Source: Ureibacillus thermosphaericus (lineage in GTDB: Bacteria; Bacillota; Bacilli; Bacillales_A; Planococcaceae). From it: DNA of 59,886 nucleotides. Location of the stretch: NCBI RefSeq assembly GCF_012396605.1, contig NZ_JAAXPW010000018.1, forward strand, positions 1 to 59,886. The letters run 5' to 3'. This document shows, piece after piece, positions 37,517 through 47,357 of the stretch; position 1 is the stretch's first letter; each line of letters starts with the position of its first letter. The notes beneath the pieces are model-generated. The model ran no database searches and had not been told where the DNA came from. It worked only from the letters and a program-made list of their open reading frames with translations. Made by a program: the position numbers and the translations under genes.

Positions 37517-37714
37517 TTATTCTTCCGCTTCTTGTATAACTTTTTTCATTTTTTTCGTAAATTCCCTGCGAGGTAGCATGACACTATGTCCACATCCTTG
37601 ACACTTAATTCGAATATCAGCGCCCATTCGAATAATTTTCCAAGCATTCGTACCACATGGATGTTGCTTTTTCATTTCCACAATGTCATTCAATTTAAAT
37701 GTTTTTGTCTCCAT
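37517..37714 (-). CDS. yyzM: DUF951 protein (YyzM)
   Basis: A 65-residue protein with the DUF951 layout KLNDIVEMKKQHPCGTNAWKI then RIKCQGCGHSVMLPRREFTK, whose cysteines (HPCG and CxxC) suggest a small zinc site. Function unknown. The ATG at 37714 overlaps the stop of the channel gene by one base (TGATG); a TTG three bases upstream is less likely. Conserved neighbour of ychF. Confidence 0.92.
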   Translation of the reverse strand: METKTFKLNDIVEMKKQHPCGTNAWKIIRMGADIRIKCQGCGHSVMLPRREFTKKMKKVIQEAEE

Positions 37715-38634
37715 CAATTCTCATCTCCCCTAGACATTGCTTTACTAGAATCATATATCATCATTTTTGGATAAGCCATTGGTATACCATTTTTCTCTAA
37801 AATCTTTTTGACATCCCTTCGAATGATTCTTGCAATTCCATAATGCTGTTGAGGTTTTGTTTCTGCAACAATTCGAATTGTTATTTCAGTACCAGTAACA
37901 TTTTGAACTCCGACAAACTTAGGTACATCGACAAGCTCCTCATATTGTTTCGGCAATGTTTTTAAATATTCCGTCATTACATTTTCAATTTTTTCAATAT
38001 CCGCTTCAATTCCAACTTGCATATCTATGACTGCTTTTGAGTTATTTAGTGAAAAGTTTACTACTTCGGTAATTTGCCCATTCGGAACAATATATACTTC
38101 TCCAGTTGTCCCAACAATTTTGGTCGTTCTTAATCCTATTTCAGTTACTGTACCTTCTGCTGCACTTGATGTATTAATTCGAACATAATCTCCAACACCA
38201 AACTGATCTTCGAAAATGATGAAAAAACCCGTAATGACGTCTTTCACTAAATTTTGTGCACCAAATCCAATTGCAAGGCCTGCAATACCTGCTCCAGCAA
38301 GTAACCCTGCAACATTAATATTTAAGGAAGAAAGTGCTCCAATAATCGCCGAAAAGTATACGACGTATGATAATACACTTTGCGACAATTTTAATAGTGT
38401 TTGTTGCCTTCTTTCTGAATATTTTAACGGAGATTGCATTCTTAGTTTAAAGATACGAGCAATAATTCGCTTCCCAATAAATACAATAAGATAAGAAAGT
38501 AAGAAAATTGCAATGATTTTAATGGAAGCTCCAACAATAAAATTCCAAAGATCCTCACTTGAAAAATACTCCCATATCTTCTCCGATATATTGATAATCT
38601 CTTTCGTTTCTTTTTCCACAACATGAATCGCCAT
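37714..38634 (-). CDS. Small-conductance mechanosensitive channel (MscS family)
   Basis: A 306-residue channel. Three membrane helices (about 28-50, 78-100, 105-130), the pore helix AGLLAGAGIAGLAIGFGAQNLVKD rich in Ala/Gly, then the cytoplasmic beta domain DQFGVGDYVRIN and TSSAAEGTVTEIGLRTTKI, and IPNGQITEVVNFS. MscS channels open on hypo-osmotic shock to release solutes. Synteny with yyzM-ychF fits the Bacillus arrangement near yyaC. Ribosome site AGGTGG precedes the ATG. Confidence 0.94.
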   Translation of the reverse strand: MAIHVVEKETKEIINISEKIWEYFSSEDLWNFIVGASIKIIAIFLLSYLIVFIGKRIIARIFKLRMQSPLKYSERRQQTLLKLSQSVLSYVVYFSAIIGALSSLNINVAGLLAGAGIAGLAIGFGAQNLVKDVITGFFIIFEDQFGVGDYVRINTSSAAEGTVTEIGLRTTKIVGTTGEVYIVPNGQITEVVNFSLNNSKAVIDMQVGIEADIEKIENVMTEYLKTLPKQYEELVDVPKFVGVQNVTGTEITIRIVAETKPQQHYGIARIIRRDVKKILEKNGIPMAYPKMMIYDSSKAMSRGDEN

Positions 38635-38733
38635 TTTTCCACCTCTAGTATAGAAAAGTAAAGAAATGGATATAATTCTAAAAAATAATTATAGACATTC
38701 TATTCTAAAATCATAAAAGAAAGTGGGAATCAC

Positions 38734-39363
38734 ATGCAAAATATTTCTCAAGAACCATTTAAAATGTCCGTTCATCATGAAGAAACAGGTGCAATATGGC
38801 GTTTAAGCGAATTATTTTTACAATATATTCCCTTTGAACATAACAATCTTGTTTTTTGTTGCATCGGTACAGACCGTTCTACGGGAGATGCTTTAGGTCC
38901 TTTAACCGGAAGTTTATTATCCAACTATCAGTTTCCTTTTCGAATCATTGGAACGCTAGAAGATCCTCTTCATGCTATCAATTTAGCACTTACTGTTGAA
39001 GAATTACAACAAATGTCCAATTTCCCTTTCGTTGTAGCTATTGATGCATGTCTTGGAAGAGAAAAAAGTATTGGTCAAATTATTGTTCAAAACGGACCTT
39101 TACTGCCTGGAAAAGCAGTGAATAAAGAGCTGCCACCCATCGGCGATATTTCCATCAAAGGAGTTGTCAATGTAGGAGGATTTATGGAAATGCTTGTTTT
39201 GCAAAACACTCGACTTCATGTAACTTATTCGATGAGCAATAAAATTGCCCGTGCACTTTTGCTTGCATATCAACGTCATTTATTGAAAAGGAAACATGAT
39301 TACAATTATTCCAAGCACAACAACAATTCCTGGCAGCAAATTGGCTACACGAATTTTAGTTAA
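38734..39363 (+). CDS. yyaC: Spore protease YyaC
   Basis: A 209-residue protein of the DUF1256 / GPR-like YyaC family found in spore formers. Characteristic parts are FCCIGTDRSTGDALGPLTGS (about 40-61), TLEDPLHAINL, AIDACLG and IKGVVNVGGFMEMLVLQNTRL. Its exact target is unknown. The last 28 codons (HDYNYSKHNNNSWQQIGYTNFS) overlap the convergent DUF554 gene by 84 nt; that tail is low-complexity and unlike the rest. Confidence 0.93.
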   Translation: MQNISQEPFKMSVHHEETGAIWRLSELFLQYIPFEHNNLVFCCIGTDRSTGDALGPLTGSLLSNYQFPFRIIGTLEDPLHAINLALTVEELQQMSNFPFVVAIDACLGREKSIGQIIVQNGPLLPGKAVNKELPPIGDISIKGVVNVGGFMEMLVLQNTRLHVTYSMSNKIARALLLAYQRHLLKRKHDYNYSKHNNNSWQQIGYTNFS

Positions 39364-39987
39364 TCCTGCAATATTTAAACCAATTGCTAATATCATAACG
39401 CCGCCAGTTGCTGTCATTTCTTGGATAAAGAGATTCATTGCTTCTTCAGGTATATATTTGCTAATCAGTCCTGAAAATATAGCAATCATACCTTGATAAA
39501 TCAATACGGGAAATGCTGATAATAATACACCTATACCTAACGTAGATGTCAAAATAATGGAGGTAAAGCCGTCTATAATTCCTTTTGTAATAAGAACAGC
39601 ATGATCATTTCTTAACCCGCTGTCTAACGCACCGATAATTCCCATTGAACCAATAACAAAAATAAGGGACGCTGTAATAAAACCTTCAGCAATATTACTA
39701 TTTGAATCTTTGCTTTTTATTTTTGATTCGACCCATTTTCCAAAACGATTAAATAATGAATCTAAATCAATCCACTCACCTATAATCGCCCCAACTACTA
39801 AGCTAACAATCAAAATAACAAAATTATTCGTTTTTAATCCCATTTGAATACCTAACAATGCAACTGCAAGTCCAATAATTGAAAGTACGGTATTTTTCAT
39901 TTTTTCTGGTAAATTCTTCAAGAAGCGTCCAATGATTGAACCGATGATAATCAATAATGCATTGATAATTGTTCCGAATAATACCAT
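39280..39987 (-). CDS. DUF554 membrane protein
   Basis: A 235-residue protein with about seven helices, starting MVLFGTIINALLIIIGSIIGRFL and with SMGIIGALDSGLRNDHAVL and MTATGGVMILAIGLNIAGL, typical of DUF554 (YqgA-like) proteins of unknown function. It lies just downstream of the spo0J terminator. Its 3' end overlaps convergent yyaC by 84 nt, so there is no room for a terminator between the two. Confidence 0.93.
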   Translation of the reverse strand: MVLFGTIINALLIIIGSIIGRFLKNLPEKMKNTVLSIIGLAVALLGIQMGLKTNNFVILIVSLVVGAIIGEWIDLDSLFNRFGKWVESKIKSKDSNSNIAEGFITASLIFVIGSMGIIGALDSGLRNDHAVLITKGIIDGFTSIILTSTLGIGVLLSAFPVLIYQGMIAIFSGLISKYIPEEAMNLFIQEMTATGGVMILAIGLNIAGLTKIRVANLLPGIVVVLGIIVIMFPFQ

Positions 39988-40011
39988 AAGTTGTTATCCT
40001 CTTTCTTTGTT

Positions 40012-40047
40012 TTCAAAAATAGAGCGCCTTAATTGGCGCCCTTTTTA
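40012..40047 (-). terminator. Terminator of soj-spo0J
   Basis: AGGGCGCC / GGCGCTCT stem (one G-T), six-nt loop, TATTTTTG tail on the minus strand, touching the spo0J stop codon. Confidence 0.85.
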
Positions 40048-40920
40048 TACCTCATCATGTTCTAAATTTAATATTTCTAATATACGCTCCAAATCATCTT
40101 CAGAATAAAATTCAATTTCAATTTTCCCTTTATTTTTTGTTTTCTTTATTTGAACATTTGTACCAAAGAATTCCCTTAATTGTGATTCAGTTGCTTGAAC
40201 AAAAATATCCTTATTTGTTGACTTTTTCGTTTCACGTGAAACATTTTCGTTTAGTTGTTTAATTAATGCTTCTAATTGACGTACATTTAATGATTGATTC
40301 ACTACTTTTTTTGCTACTTCTATTATTTTTCTTTTATTTTTTAATCCAAGTAATGCTCTTCCATGACCCATTGAAAGGGCTCCATCATTTACCATTTGCC
40401 GAACTTCTTCTGGTAATTGAAGTAATCGAATCATATTCGTGATATGCGGACGGCTTTTCCCCAATCGTTTTGCTAAATCATCTTGAGTGAAATTTAATTT
40501 TTCAATTAAATTTTGATATGCTTCAGCTTCTTCAATTGGAGTTAAATCTTCTCTTTGTAAATTTTCTAGGATAGCAAGTTCCATCATTTGTTCTTCTGTC
40601 ATTTCTTTAATTATTGCCGGAATTTCCTCTAACTTCGCCAATTTAGCCGCGCGATAACGACGTTCTCCCACGACTATTTCGTATTTTTTTCCTTTCTTTC
40701 TGACAACGATTGGTTGAATAATACCATGTTCTCGAATGGATTGAGCTAATTCCTCAATTGTTTCATCATCAAACTTCTTCCGTGGTTGAAAAGGATTTGC
40801 GACAAGTTTTTGCAACGGAATTTTTTCTACATGTTCTTCATTCTGAATAGTTTCTTGAATGGACTCTAATGTTTCTGTAGGAAATAGAGCACCAATCCCT
40901 TTCCCTAAACCTCTAGCCAT
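40045..40920 (-). CDS. spo0J: Chromosome partitioning protein ParB (Spo0J)
   Basis: A 291-residue ParB: MARGLGKGIGALFP start, CTPase region with [27 protein letters not shown] and ENLQREDLTPIEEA, helix-turn-helix QDDLAKRLGKSRPHITNMIRLL, C-terminal dimer domain. It loads on parS as a CTP clamp, spreads, and recruits condensin. A near-perfect parS lies inside its own gene (40228). It overlaps soj by 8 nt. Confidence 0.97.
   Translation of the reverse strand: MARGLGKGIGALFPTETLESIQETIQNEEHVEKIPLQKLVANPFQPRKKFDDETIEELAQSIREHGIIQPIVVRKKGKKYEIVVGERRYRAAKLAKLEEIPAIIKEMTEEQMMELAILENLQREDLTPIEEAEAYQNLIEKLNFTQDDLAKRLGKSRPHITNMIRLLQLPEEVRQMVNDGALSMGHGRALLGLKNKRKIIEVAKKVVNQSLNVRQLEALIKQLNENVSRETKKSTNKDIFVQATESQLREFFGTNVQIKKTKNKGKIEIEFYSEDDLERILEILNLEHDEV
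40228..40243. promoter_or_regulatory. parS site within spo0J
   Basis: CGTTTCACGTGAAACA matches the 16-bp parS consensus TGTTTCACGTGAAACA at 15 of 16 positions. Confidence 0.9.
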
Positions 40921-41674
40921 TTTTTACCACTTCCCTTGCTAACTCTAAATACACTTCAGCGCCTCGTGATTTCGGATCATAGATGATAATTGGTTCTCCA
41001 AAGCTGGGTGCTTCACTTAAACGTACATTTCGAGGAATAATTGTTTTGTAGACTTTATCTTGAAAATATTTTTTTACTTCCTCAATCACTTGAATCCCCA
41101 GATTTGTACGAGCATCTAACATCGTTAAAAGTACACCATCAATTGATAAAGTTGGATTTAAATGTTTTTGTACCAATCTCACTGTTGATAATAGCTGACT
41201 AAGCCCCTCTAACGCGTAATATTCACATTGAACAGGAATAATGACTGCATCCGATGCAGTTAAAGCATTGATTGTTAACAGTCCTAATGATGGTGGGCAG
41301 TCAATAATGATGAAGTCATAATCATCTTTAACCTCTTCCAATGCATGCTTTAAACGCACTTCCCGTGAGATTGTAGAAACTAATTCAATTTCAGCACCTG
41401 CTAATGAAATAGTAGCTGGTATGACATACAAATTTTCTACTTTTGTTTGTTGAATAACGTTTTTTACATCTTCATCATCAATAATCACGTCGTAAATACA
41501 GCTAGATGTTTCTCCTTTATTTATGCCAACTCCACTAGTGGCATTTCCTTGGGGATCGATGTCAATTAGCAATACTTTTTTTCCTAAATAAGCAAGGCAA
41601 GCGCTCAAATTTACAGATGTAGTAGTTTTTCCGACACCGCCCTTTTGGTTGGCGATTGCTAAAATTCTTCCCAA
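40913..41674 (-). CDS. soj: Chromosome partitioning ATPase ParA (Soj)
   Basis: A 253-residue Walker ATPase with the deviant P-loop KGGVGKTTT (residues 11-19), IDIDPQGNATSG, IIDCPPSLG and the DNA-binding C-terminus. Soj binds DNA as an ATP dimer and also regulates DnaA. Operon with spo0J (8-nt overlap). Confidence 0.97.
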   Translation of the reverse strand: MGRILAIANQKGGVGKTTTSVNLSACLAYLGKKVLLIDIDPQGNATSGVGINKGETSSCIYDVIIDDEDVKNVIQQTKVENLYVIPATISLAGAEIELVSTISREVRLKHALEEVKDDYDFIIIDCPPSLGLLTINALTASDAVIIPVQCEYYALEGLSQLLSTVRLVQKHLNPTLSIDGVLLTMLDARTNLGIQVIEEVKKYFQDKVYKTIIPRNVRLSEAPSFGEPIIIYDPKSRGAEVYLELAREVVKNG

Positions 41675-41817
41675 TTTTGTGCACCTGCTTTCATCTTTTC
41701 GAATAGTTAAAAGCGTAATTTTTTAGTCAAATAGAATTTATATTTACTTCTTTCATTCTATCAAATTTATAATATAGTTGTATTCCATAAACCAAATTTC
41801 TTGAAAAAATAATATAG

Positions 41818-41855
41818 AAAAAGCGGTCGTCTCTGTACGTGGCAGAGACGACCAC
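41818..41855 (-). terminator. Terminator of noc
   Basis: GGTCGTCTCTG / CAGAGACGACC perfect stem (11 bp), minus-strand tail GCTTTTTCTAT, about 20 nt past the noc stop. Confidence 0.85.
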
Positions 41856-41856
41856 T

Positions 41857-41872
41857 AGTTTCACGTGAAACA
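41857..41872. promoter_or_regulatory. parS site between noc and soj
   Basis: AGTTTCACGTGAAACA, 15 of 16 matches to the consensus (first base differs), just after the noc stop. Confidence 0.9.
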
Positions 41873-41874
41873 AT

Positions 41875-42762
41875 TTAAGACTTTTTCTTTGGTATTTTTA
41901 CTGTGATTTGATAGTAATCTTCCGTATCTTCTTCTTCCGTTTTTATATTAATTCCGCTTTTTGATACCATCGATAAGGATTGCTTAATTGTATTTAAAGC
42001 GATGCGAATATCTTTACTAATAGCCTTGCGTTTTGGTTTTGTTTTTTTCTCTTCTTCCGTTTCAACAGGTTTTGTTAGTTGTTGAATATATTCTTCAAGC
42101 TGACGGACGTTCCAGTCATTTTCTTTTATCAATTCGACTAATTTTATTTGTAATTCTTCGTCTTTTACACTGATTAACGCTCGTGCATGACGCTCAGTAA
42201 TTTCACGTTTTAAAATTGCATCTTGCACATATTTTGGAAGTTTTAACAATCTTAATTTATTAGCAACGGTGGACTGACCTTTTCCAAGGCGCTGAGCGAG
42301 TGCTTCTTGTGTTAAATGATGCAGCTCAATTAGTTGTTGGTAAGCTAATGCTTCTTCGATGGCTGTCAACTCTTCACGCTGCAAGTTCTCTATTAACGCA
42401 ATTGAAGCTGTCTCTTTATCATTTAAATTCCGTACAATTGCAGGTACTTCCGTCCAATTTAATTTTTTAATCGCCCGATAACGTCTTTCCCCTGCAATAA
42501 TTTCATAACGGTTATCTTCTAAACGACGAACAACAATCGGTTGTATGACACCATGAGTATGAATCGTTCTAGATAATTCTTCAATTTTTTCTTCATCGAA
42601 AATTGTGCGTGGCTGATATCGGTTCGGTACGATTTGATCAATTGGAATTTTTATCACTTCTTCTGAGTGTTTTCTCTCTTTTTCTTCCGTTTCTATTTCA
42701 CTTTTTTTTTCAGAAACAAGTTTTTCCCCGCCCCCAAAAAATCGTGAAAAAGGACTTTTCAT
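41875..42762 (-). CDS. noc: Nucleoid occlusion protein Noc
   Basis: A 295-residue ParB paralog. An amphipathic N-terminus ([15 protein letters not shown]), a membrane-targeting helix in Bacillus subtilis Noc, precedes the CTPase and helix-turn-helix domains ([62 protein letters not shown]). The [11 protein letters not shown] recognition helix and the position upstream of soj separate it from Spo0J. It prevents septation over the nucleoid. Confidence 0.96.
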   Translation of the reverse strand: MKSPFSRFFGGGEKLVSEKKSEIETEEKERKHSEEVIKIPIDQIVPNRYQPRTIFDEEKIEELSRTIHTHGVIQPIVVRRLEDNRYEIIAGERRYRAIKKLNWTEVPAIVRNLNDKETASIALIENLQREELTAIEEALAYQQLIELHHLTQEALAQRLGKGQSTVANKLRLLKLPKYVQDAILKREITERHARALISVKDEELQIKLVELIKENDWNVRQLEEYIQQLTKPVETEEEKKTKPKRKAISKDIRIALNTIKQSLSMVSKSGINIKTEEEDTEDYYQITVKIPKKKS

Positions 42763-42909
42763 TCAATGGCACCACCTTTTGGAAACTATCTGCACTATAT
42801 TTTATTATTTAATATTCTATATGAAATGTACAGAGTCTTATAGAAGTAAAATCTATGAAATTGTCATAATTATAATATAATTCTATTATCTAAAGCATAT
42901 TTCTATTTG

Positions 42910-42925
42910 AGTTTCACGTGGAACT
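42910..42925. promoter_or_regulatory. Degenerate parS-like site upstream of noc
   Basis: AGTTTCACGTGGAACT keeps the central TTTCACGTG but has three mismatches from the 16-bp consensus. Might be a weak ParB site. Confidence 0.4.
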
Positions 42926-43055
42926 CCTGACTGTTTTTAGATAGAAGTGATTTCATTTTGAATGAATCGTATACTGATAATCTTAATAAATGGATTGTTA
43001 CAATTTTTTATTATACATGAAAAAGTTGTAACAACGGAATTGTTTTGCAAATAGT

Positions 43056-43092
43056 AAAGAATAATGCGCTCAAATTTGATTGAGCGCATATT
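43056..43092 (-). terminator. Terminator of rsmG
   Basis: ATGCGCTCAA / TTGAGCGCAT stem at 43064-43089, minus-strand tail ATTATTCTTT. Confidence 0.75.
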
Positions 43093-43094
43093 GA

Positions 43095-43811
43095 TTATTT
43101 AATTGGTGTTTTATTTGGTACCCCAGGTTTTCTAGGATATTTTTTGGACGTCTTTTTTGTTTTTTCAATGACAAAAATTGTTCGTTCACTATTTTCTATA
43201 GGCAAATGGTAATCAAATTGTTCTTTTAAAGCTCCACCTAAAACCTGAATGGCCTTTTTTGCTTCTTTATATTCTTCATGGGCAGCTGCGGCTTTTAATG
43301 CAATAAAATTACCCTCTATTTTAACTAAAGGAATGCATAGTTCCGCTAACACATTTAATCGTGCAACAGCCCTTGCCATAACGACATCAAATTGTTCACG
43401 ATATGCTGAATTTTGACCAAAGTCTTCTGCTCTTGAGTGAACAAAATGGCAGTGGGTCAAATTTAATTGTTCACTTAAATGATTTAAAAATGTAATACGT
43501 TTATTTAACGAATCAACAATTGTAATTTTTAAGTGTGGAAAACAAATTTTTAACGGAATGCTTGGAAACCCTGCACCTGCGCCAACATCACAAAGAGTTT
43601 CAACTTTTGAAAAATCAAAGTAAAAGGCTGCACAGATTGAATCGTAAAAATGTTTTAAATATACGCCTTCTAAATCGGTAATGGCTGTTAAATTCATTTT
43701 TTCATTCCATTCAACAAGAATTTCAAAATAATTCCGAAATTGTTCTATTTGCGTCTCGTTCAGTTCAATCCCTTTATCTTTTAAGCTTTGAATAAAAAGT
43801 TGTTCGTTCAT
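43095..43811 (-). CDS. rsmG: 16S rRNA (guanine-527-N7)-methyltransferase RsmG
   Basis: A 238-residue Rossmann methyltransferase. The SAM-binding [14 protein letters not shown] loop (about 75-88), [14 protein letters not shown] and [12 protein letters not shown] are characteristic. It methylates G527 of 16S rRNA. Between mnmG and noc as in other Bacillales. Confidence 0.97.
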   Translation of the reverse strand: MNEQLFIQSLKDKGIELNETQIEQFRNYFEILVEWNEKMNLTAITDLEGVYLKHFYDSICAAFYFDFSKVETLCDVGAGAGFPSIPLKICFPHLKITIVDSLNKRITFLNHLSEQLNLTHCHFVHSRAEDFGQNSAYREQFDVVMARAVARLNVLAELCIPLVKIEGNFIALKAAAAHEEYKEAKKAIQVLGGALKEQFDYHLPIENSERTIFVIEKTKKTSKKYPRKPGVPNKTPIK

Positions 43812-43854
43812 TTTCTACTCCTTTACATAGAGTTTATATATAGTTTGATATAAG

Positions 43855-43892
43855 AAATAAGCGTTCGAGATCAATGTTGCTCGAACGCTCCT
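43855..43892 (-). terminator. Hairpin terminator between mnmG and rsmG
   Basis: AGCGTTCGAG / CTCGAACGCT stem directly after the mnmG stop; T-rich stretch follows on the minus strand and a T-run on the plus strand. Confidence 0.65.
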
Positions 43893-43896
43893 TTTT

Positions 43897-45792
43897 TTAA
43901 GAATTGCTACTGATTTTCGCAATTTTTCCTTGTTCAATGTATACAAGCAAGATTGATATATCCGCAGGGTTTACCCCGGAAATTCGCGAAGCTTGAGCAA
44001 TTGTTAATGGACGTACTTCTTTTAACTTTTCACGTGCTTCGGAAGCTAGGTTTGGTACATCATCATAATCGATATTTTCTGGTATCTTTTTGCTTTCTAA
44101 CTTATGAAGTCGCTCTACTTGTTGCAATGCTTTTTGAATGTAACCTTCATATTTAACTTGAATTTCCACTTGTTCTTTTACTTCTTCACTTAAGTTTTCT
44201 TCTGGTGGTGTTAAGGATGCAACTAAGTCATAACGCATTTCAGGTCGTTTCAGTAAGTCGATTGCACGTATCCCATCTTTAAGTTCTGCTCCACCAACTG
44301 AACGAACTACTTCTTGCGTTTTTTCGTTTGGTTTAATGATTACTTCGCGAAGTCTCGCTATTTCATTTTCAACTTGTTCTTTCTTTTTCAAGAATTTATT
44401 ATAACGTTCTTCTGAAATTAAACCTACTTTATATCCGATATCTGTCAAACGTAAATCTGCGTTATCATGGCGAAGTAGTAGGCGATATTCGGCACGGGAT
44501 GTAAGTAGACGATAAGGTTCATTAGTTCCCTTCGTTACTAAATCATCAATTAAGACGCCAATATATGCTTCAGAACGTTTTAATATGAGTTCTTCTTTTC
44601 CAAAAATTTTAGCAGCCGCATTGATTCCTGCCATGATTCCTTGTGCTGCCGCTTCTTCATACCCGCTTGTGCCATTGATTTGTCCAGCAGTGTATAGATT
44701 TCTAATACGTTTTGTTTCAAGGGTTGGCCATAATTGAGTCGGAACAATGGCATCATACTCAATTGCATAACCAGGTCGCATCATTTGAGCATTTTCTAAG
44801 CCAGGGATTGAAGCAATCATTTTTAGCTGAATATCTTCTGGCATGCTCGTTGATAACCCTTGCACGTACACCTCATCCGTTTCTCGTCCTTCTGGTTCAA
44901 TAAATATTTGATGGCGAGGTTTATCATTGAAACGAACAACCTTTGTCTCAATGGAAGGACAATATCTTGGGCCAGGACCTGTAATTAATCCTGTAAACAT
45001 TGGAGCCTTATCTAAATTTCCATTGATAATTTCATGGGTTTCTAAGGAAGTATAAGTTAACCAGCAAGGAATTTGATCCATAATAAATTCTGTCGTTTCA
45101 TAACTGAATGCTCGAGGTACATCATCCCCTGGTTGAATTTCCATTTTGCTGTAATCAACAGTTTTTCCATTCAAACGAGGAGGTGTTCCAGTTTTAAAAC
45201 GAACAATTTCAAAACCTAAATCTTTTAGTTGGTCCGCTAATGTAATGGACGGCTGTGAGTTGTTAGGGCCGCTCGAATATTTGATATCACCAATGATAAT
45301 TTCACCGCGCAAATACGTTCCAGTTGTTAAAATTACTGCTTTTCCGCGGAAAACTCCACCGGTTTTTGTGATGACACCTTTTACTTCTCCATCTTCAATT
45401 ATTAATTCTTCTACCAACGCTTGCTGAATATGGAGATTTTCTTGTTGCTCCAAAATTCGTTTCATTTCCCGTTGATATAACACTTTATCAGCTTGTGCAC
45501 GTAATGCACGAACAGCTGGGCCTTTCCCTGTATTTAACATCCTCATTTGAATGTGGGTTTTATCAATAACTTTTGCCATTAATCCCCCAAGTGCATCAAT
45601 TTCACGAACAACAATCCCCTTTGCAGGACCTCCAATGGATGGATTACATGGCATAAATGCAATATTTTCCAAACTAATTGTCAACATGAGGGTTTTTGCC
45701 CCCATTTTTGCAGCGGCATGTGCTGCTTCAACGCCAGCATGACCTGCACCGACTACAATGACATCATACATTCCTGCTTCATAATTTGTCAT
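43897..45792 (-). CDS. mnmG: tRNA uridine-5-carboxymethylaminomethyl modification enzyme MnmG
   Basis: A 631-residue FAD protein: dinucleotide fold [19 protein letters not shown] at the N-terminus, signature [11 protein letters not shown] and [15 protein letters not shown], and the C-terminal helical MnmE-binding domain. With MnmE it modifies wobble U34 of several tRNAs. Full length. Located 35 nt downstream of mnmE. Confidence 0.98.
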   Translation of the reverse strand: MTNYEAGMYDVIVVGAGHAGVEAAHAAAKMGAKTLMLTISLENIAFMPCNPSIGGPAKGIVVREIDALGGLMAKVIDKTHIQMRMLNTGKGPAVRALRAQADKVLYQREMKRILEQQENLHIQQALVEELIIEDGEVKGVITKTGGVFRGKAVILTTGTYLRGEIIIGDIKYSSGPNNSQPSITLADQLKDLGFEIVRFKTGTPPRLNGKTVDYSKMEIQPGDDVPRAFSYETTEFIMDQIPCWLTYTSLETHEIINGNLDKAPMFTGLITGPGPRYCPSIETKVVRFNDKPRHQIFIEPEGRETDEVYVQGLSTSMPEDIQLKMIASIPGLENAQMMRPGYAIEYDAIVPTQLWPTLETKRIRNLYTAGQINGTSGYEEAAAQGIMAGINAAAKIFGKEELILKRSEAYIGVLIDDLVTKGTNEPYRLLTSRAEYRLLLRHDNADLRLTDIGYKVGLISEERYNKFLKKKEQVENEIARLREVIIKPNEKTQEVVRSVGGAELKDGIRAIDLLKRPEMRYDLVASLTPPEENLSEEVKEQVEIQVKYEGYIQKALQQVERLHKLESKKIPENIDYDDVPNLASEAREKLKEVRPLTIAQASRISGVNPADISILLVYIEQGKIAKISSNS

Positions 45793-45827
45793 GCCGAAAA
45801 AATCTTCCCTTCTATAGTAAGTTTCAT

Positions 45828-47213
45828 TTATTTTCCTAAACAGAATTGTGAGAATAACTGATCAATGAGACTCTCATGTACCGTATCACCTATGATTTCG
45901 CCTAGTAATTCCCATGTTCTAGTTACATCGATCTGAACAATATCTACTGGCACTCCAGCTTTTGCAGATTCAATCGCTTCTTCAATCGCTTCTAAAGCTT
46001 GTTGCAATACGGAAATATGGCGGGCATTCGAAACATATGTTAAATCATCTGATTCAATTTGGCCCTCAAAGAATAAATCTGCAATTGCCTCTTCTAATGC
46101 ATCAACACCTTCTTCTTTTAATAAAGAAGTGGTCACAATCCGTCTACCATTTGCTAGAGACTTCACTTTTTCTAAATCGATTTGTTGCGGTAAATCCGTT
46201 TTATTGACAACTACAATAAAATTCATGTTTTGTATCGTTTCAAATAATCTTACATCTTCTTCTGATAATGGTTCTGCTGCATTTAACACGAGCAATATTA
46301 AATCAGCCTCTTTTAATACTTGGCGAGATCTTTCTACCCCTATCCGTTCAACGATATCTTCCGTTTCCCGAATACCTGCTGTGTCCACTAAACGTAAAGG
46401 AACACCCCGAATGTTGACATACTCTTCTATAATATCACGTGTTGTACCTGCTATGTCTGTAACAATTGCTTTATTTTCTTGCACTAAACTATTTAATAAC
46501 GATGATTTCCCGACATTTGGTCTTCCTAATATCACCGTTGATAAACCTTCACGCAAAATTTTCCCTTGGCTCGATGTTTGAAGCAATTTTTTTATTTCCT
46601 CACGAACCCAAGTACATTTTTCTAATAAGACTGGAACCGTCATTTCTTCAACGTCATCATATTCTGGATAATCAATATTTACTTCCACATGAGCTAAAGT
46701 TTCAATTAAAGCTTGACGCAAGTCTTTAATTAACTTAGACAATTTCCCGTCCATTTGATTTAGGGCAACATTCATAGCTCGATCCGTTTTCGCCCGAATT
46801 AAATCCATTACCGCTTCCGCTTGAGATAAATCAATTCGCCCATTTAAGAAAGCACGTTTTGTAAATTCACCTGGTTCTGCAAGCCGTGCACCATTTCTTA
46901 AAACAAGATTTAATACTCGATTTACAGATACTAGTCCCCCGTGACAGTTGATTTCCACTACATCCTCACGAGTAAATGTTTTTGGTGCCTTCATCACCGA
47001 CACCATTACCTCTTCCACTATCTTTTCGGTTTTAGGATCAATTAAATGGCCGTAATGAATTGTATGAGTTGGTTGGTCTTGTAATTTTTTATTATTTGGT
47101 GATTTAAATATTTTATCCGCTACTTGTATTGCATGATCTCCACTTAAACGAACGATGGCGATTGCTCCTTCTCCCATCGGTGTGGATATCGCAGCAATTG
47201 TATCTGTTTCCAT
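45828..47213 (-). CDS. mnmE: tRNA modification GTPase MnmE
   Basis: A 461-residue GTPase: N-terminal tetrahydrofolate-binding domain ([22 protein letters not shown]), helical domain, inserted G domain ([33 protein letters not shown]) and the invariant C-terminal CLGK. Partner of MnmG in wobble-uridine modification. The intron at 47358 and DnaA boxes lie just upstream. Confidence 0.98.
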   Translation of the reverse strand: METDTIAAISTPMGEGAIAIVRLSGDHAIQVADKIFKSPNNKKLQDQPTHTIHYGHLIDPKTEKIVEEVMVSVMKAPKTFTREDVVEINCHGGLVSVNRVLNLVLRNGARLAEPGEFTKRAFLNGRIDLSQAEAVMDLIRAKTDRAMNVALNQMDGKLSKLIKDLRQALIETLAHVEVNIDYPEYDDVEEMTVPVLLEKCTWVREEIKKLLQTSSQGKILREGLSTVILGRPNVGKSSLLNSLVQENKAIVTDIAGTTRDIIEEYVNIRGVPLRLVDTAGIRETEDIVERIGVERSRQVLKEADLILLVLNAAEPLSEEDVRLFETIQNMNFIVVVNKTDLPQQIDLEKVKSLANGRRIVTTSLLKEEGVDALEEAIADLFFEGQIESDDLTYVSNARHISVLQQALEAIEEAIESAKAGVPVDIVQIDVTRTWELLGEIIGDTVHESLIDQLFSQFCLGK

Positions 47214-47230
47214 TCATTTCACTCCTTTTA

Positions 47231-47334
47231 TTATCCACATGTGGATAACTTACCGAACATTCTCACTAACAAAATAGATTAACACAAATTATTACAAATC
47301 GAAAGTATAGGAACTTTTCCACATGTGGATATTT
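47231..47334. promoter_or_regulatory. DnaA boxes upstream of mnmE, one perfect inverted pair
   Basis: TTATCCACATGTGGATAA (47231-47248) is two perfect, abutting DnaA boxes facing each other. A second, one-sided copy TTTCCACATGTGGATAT follows at about 47318-47334. The pair could let DnaA bind the mnmE promoter region. Confidence 0.7.
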
Positions 47335-47357
47335 CTGAATTCATCTCAGAATGCTAA

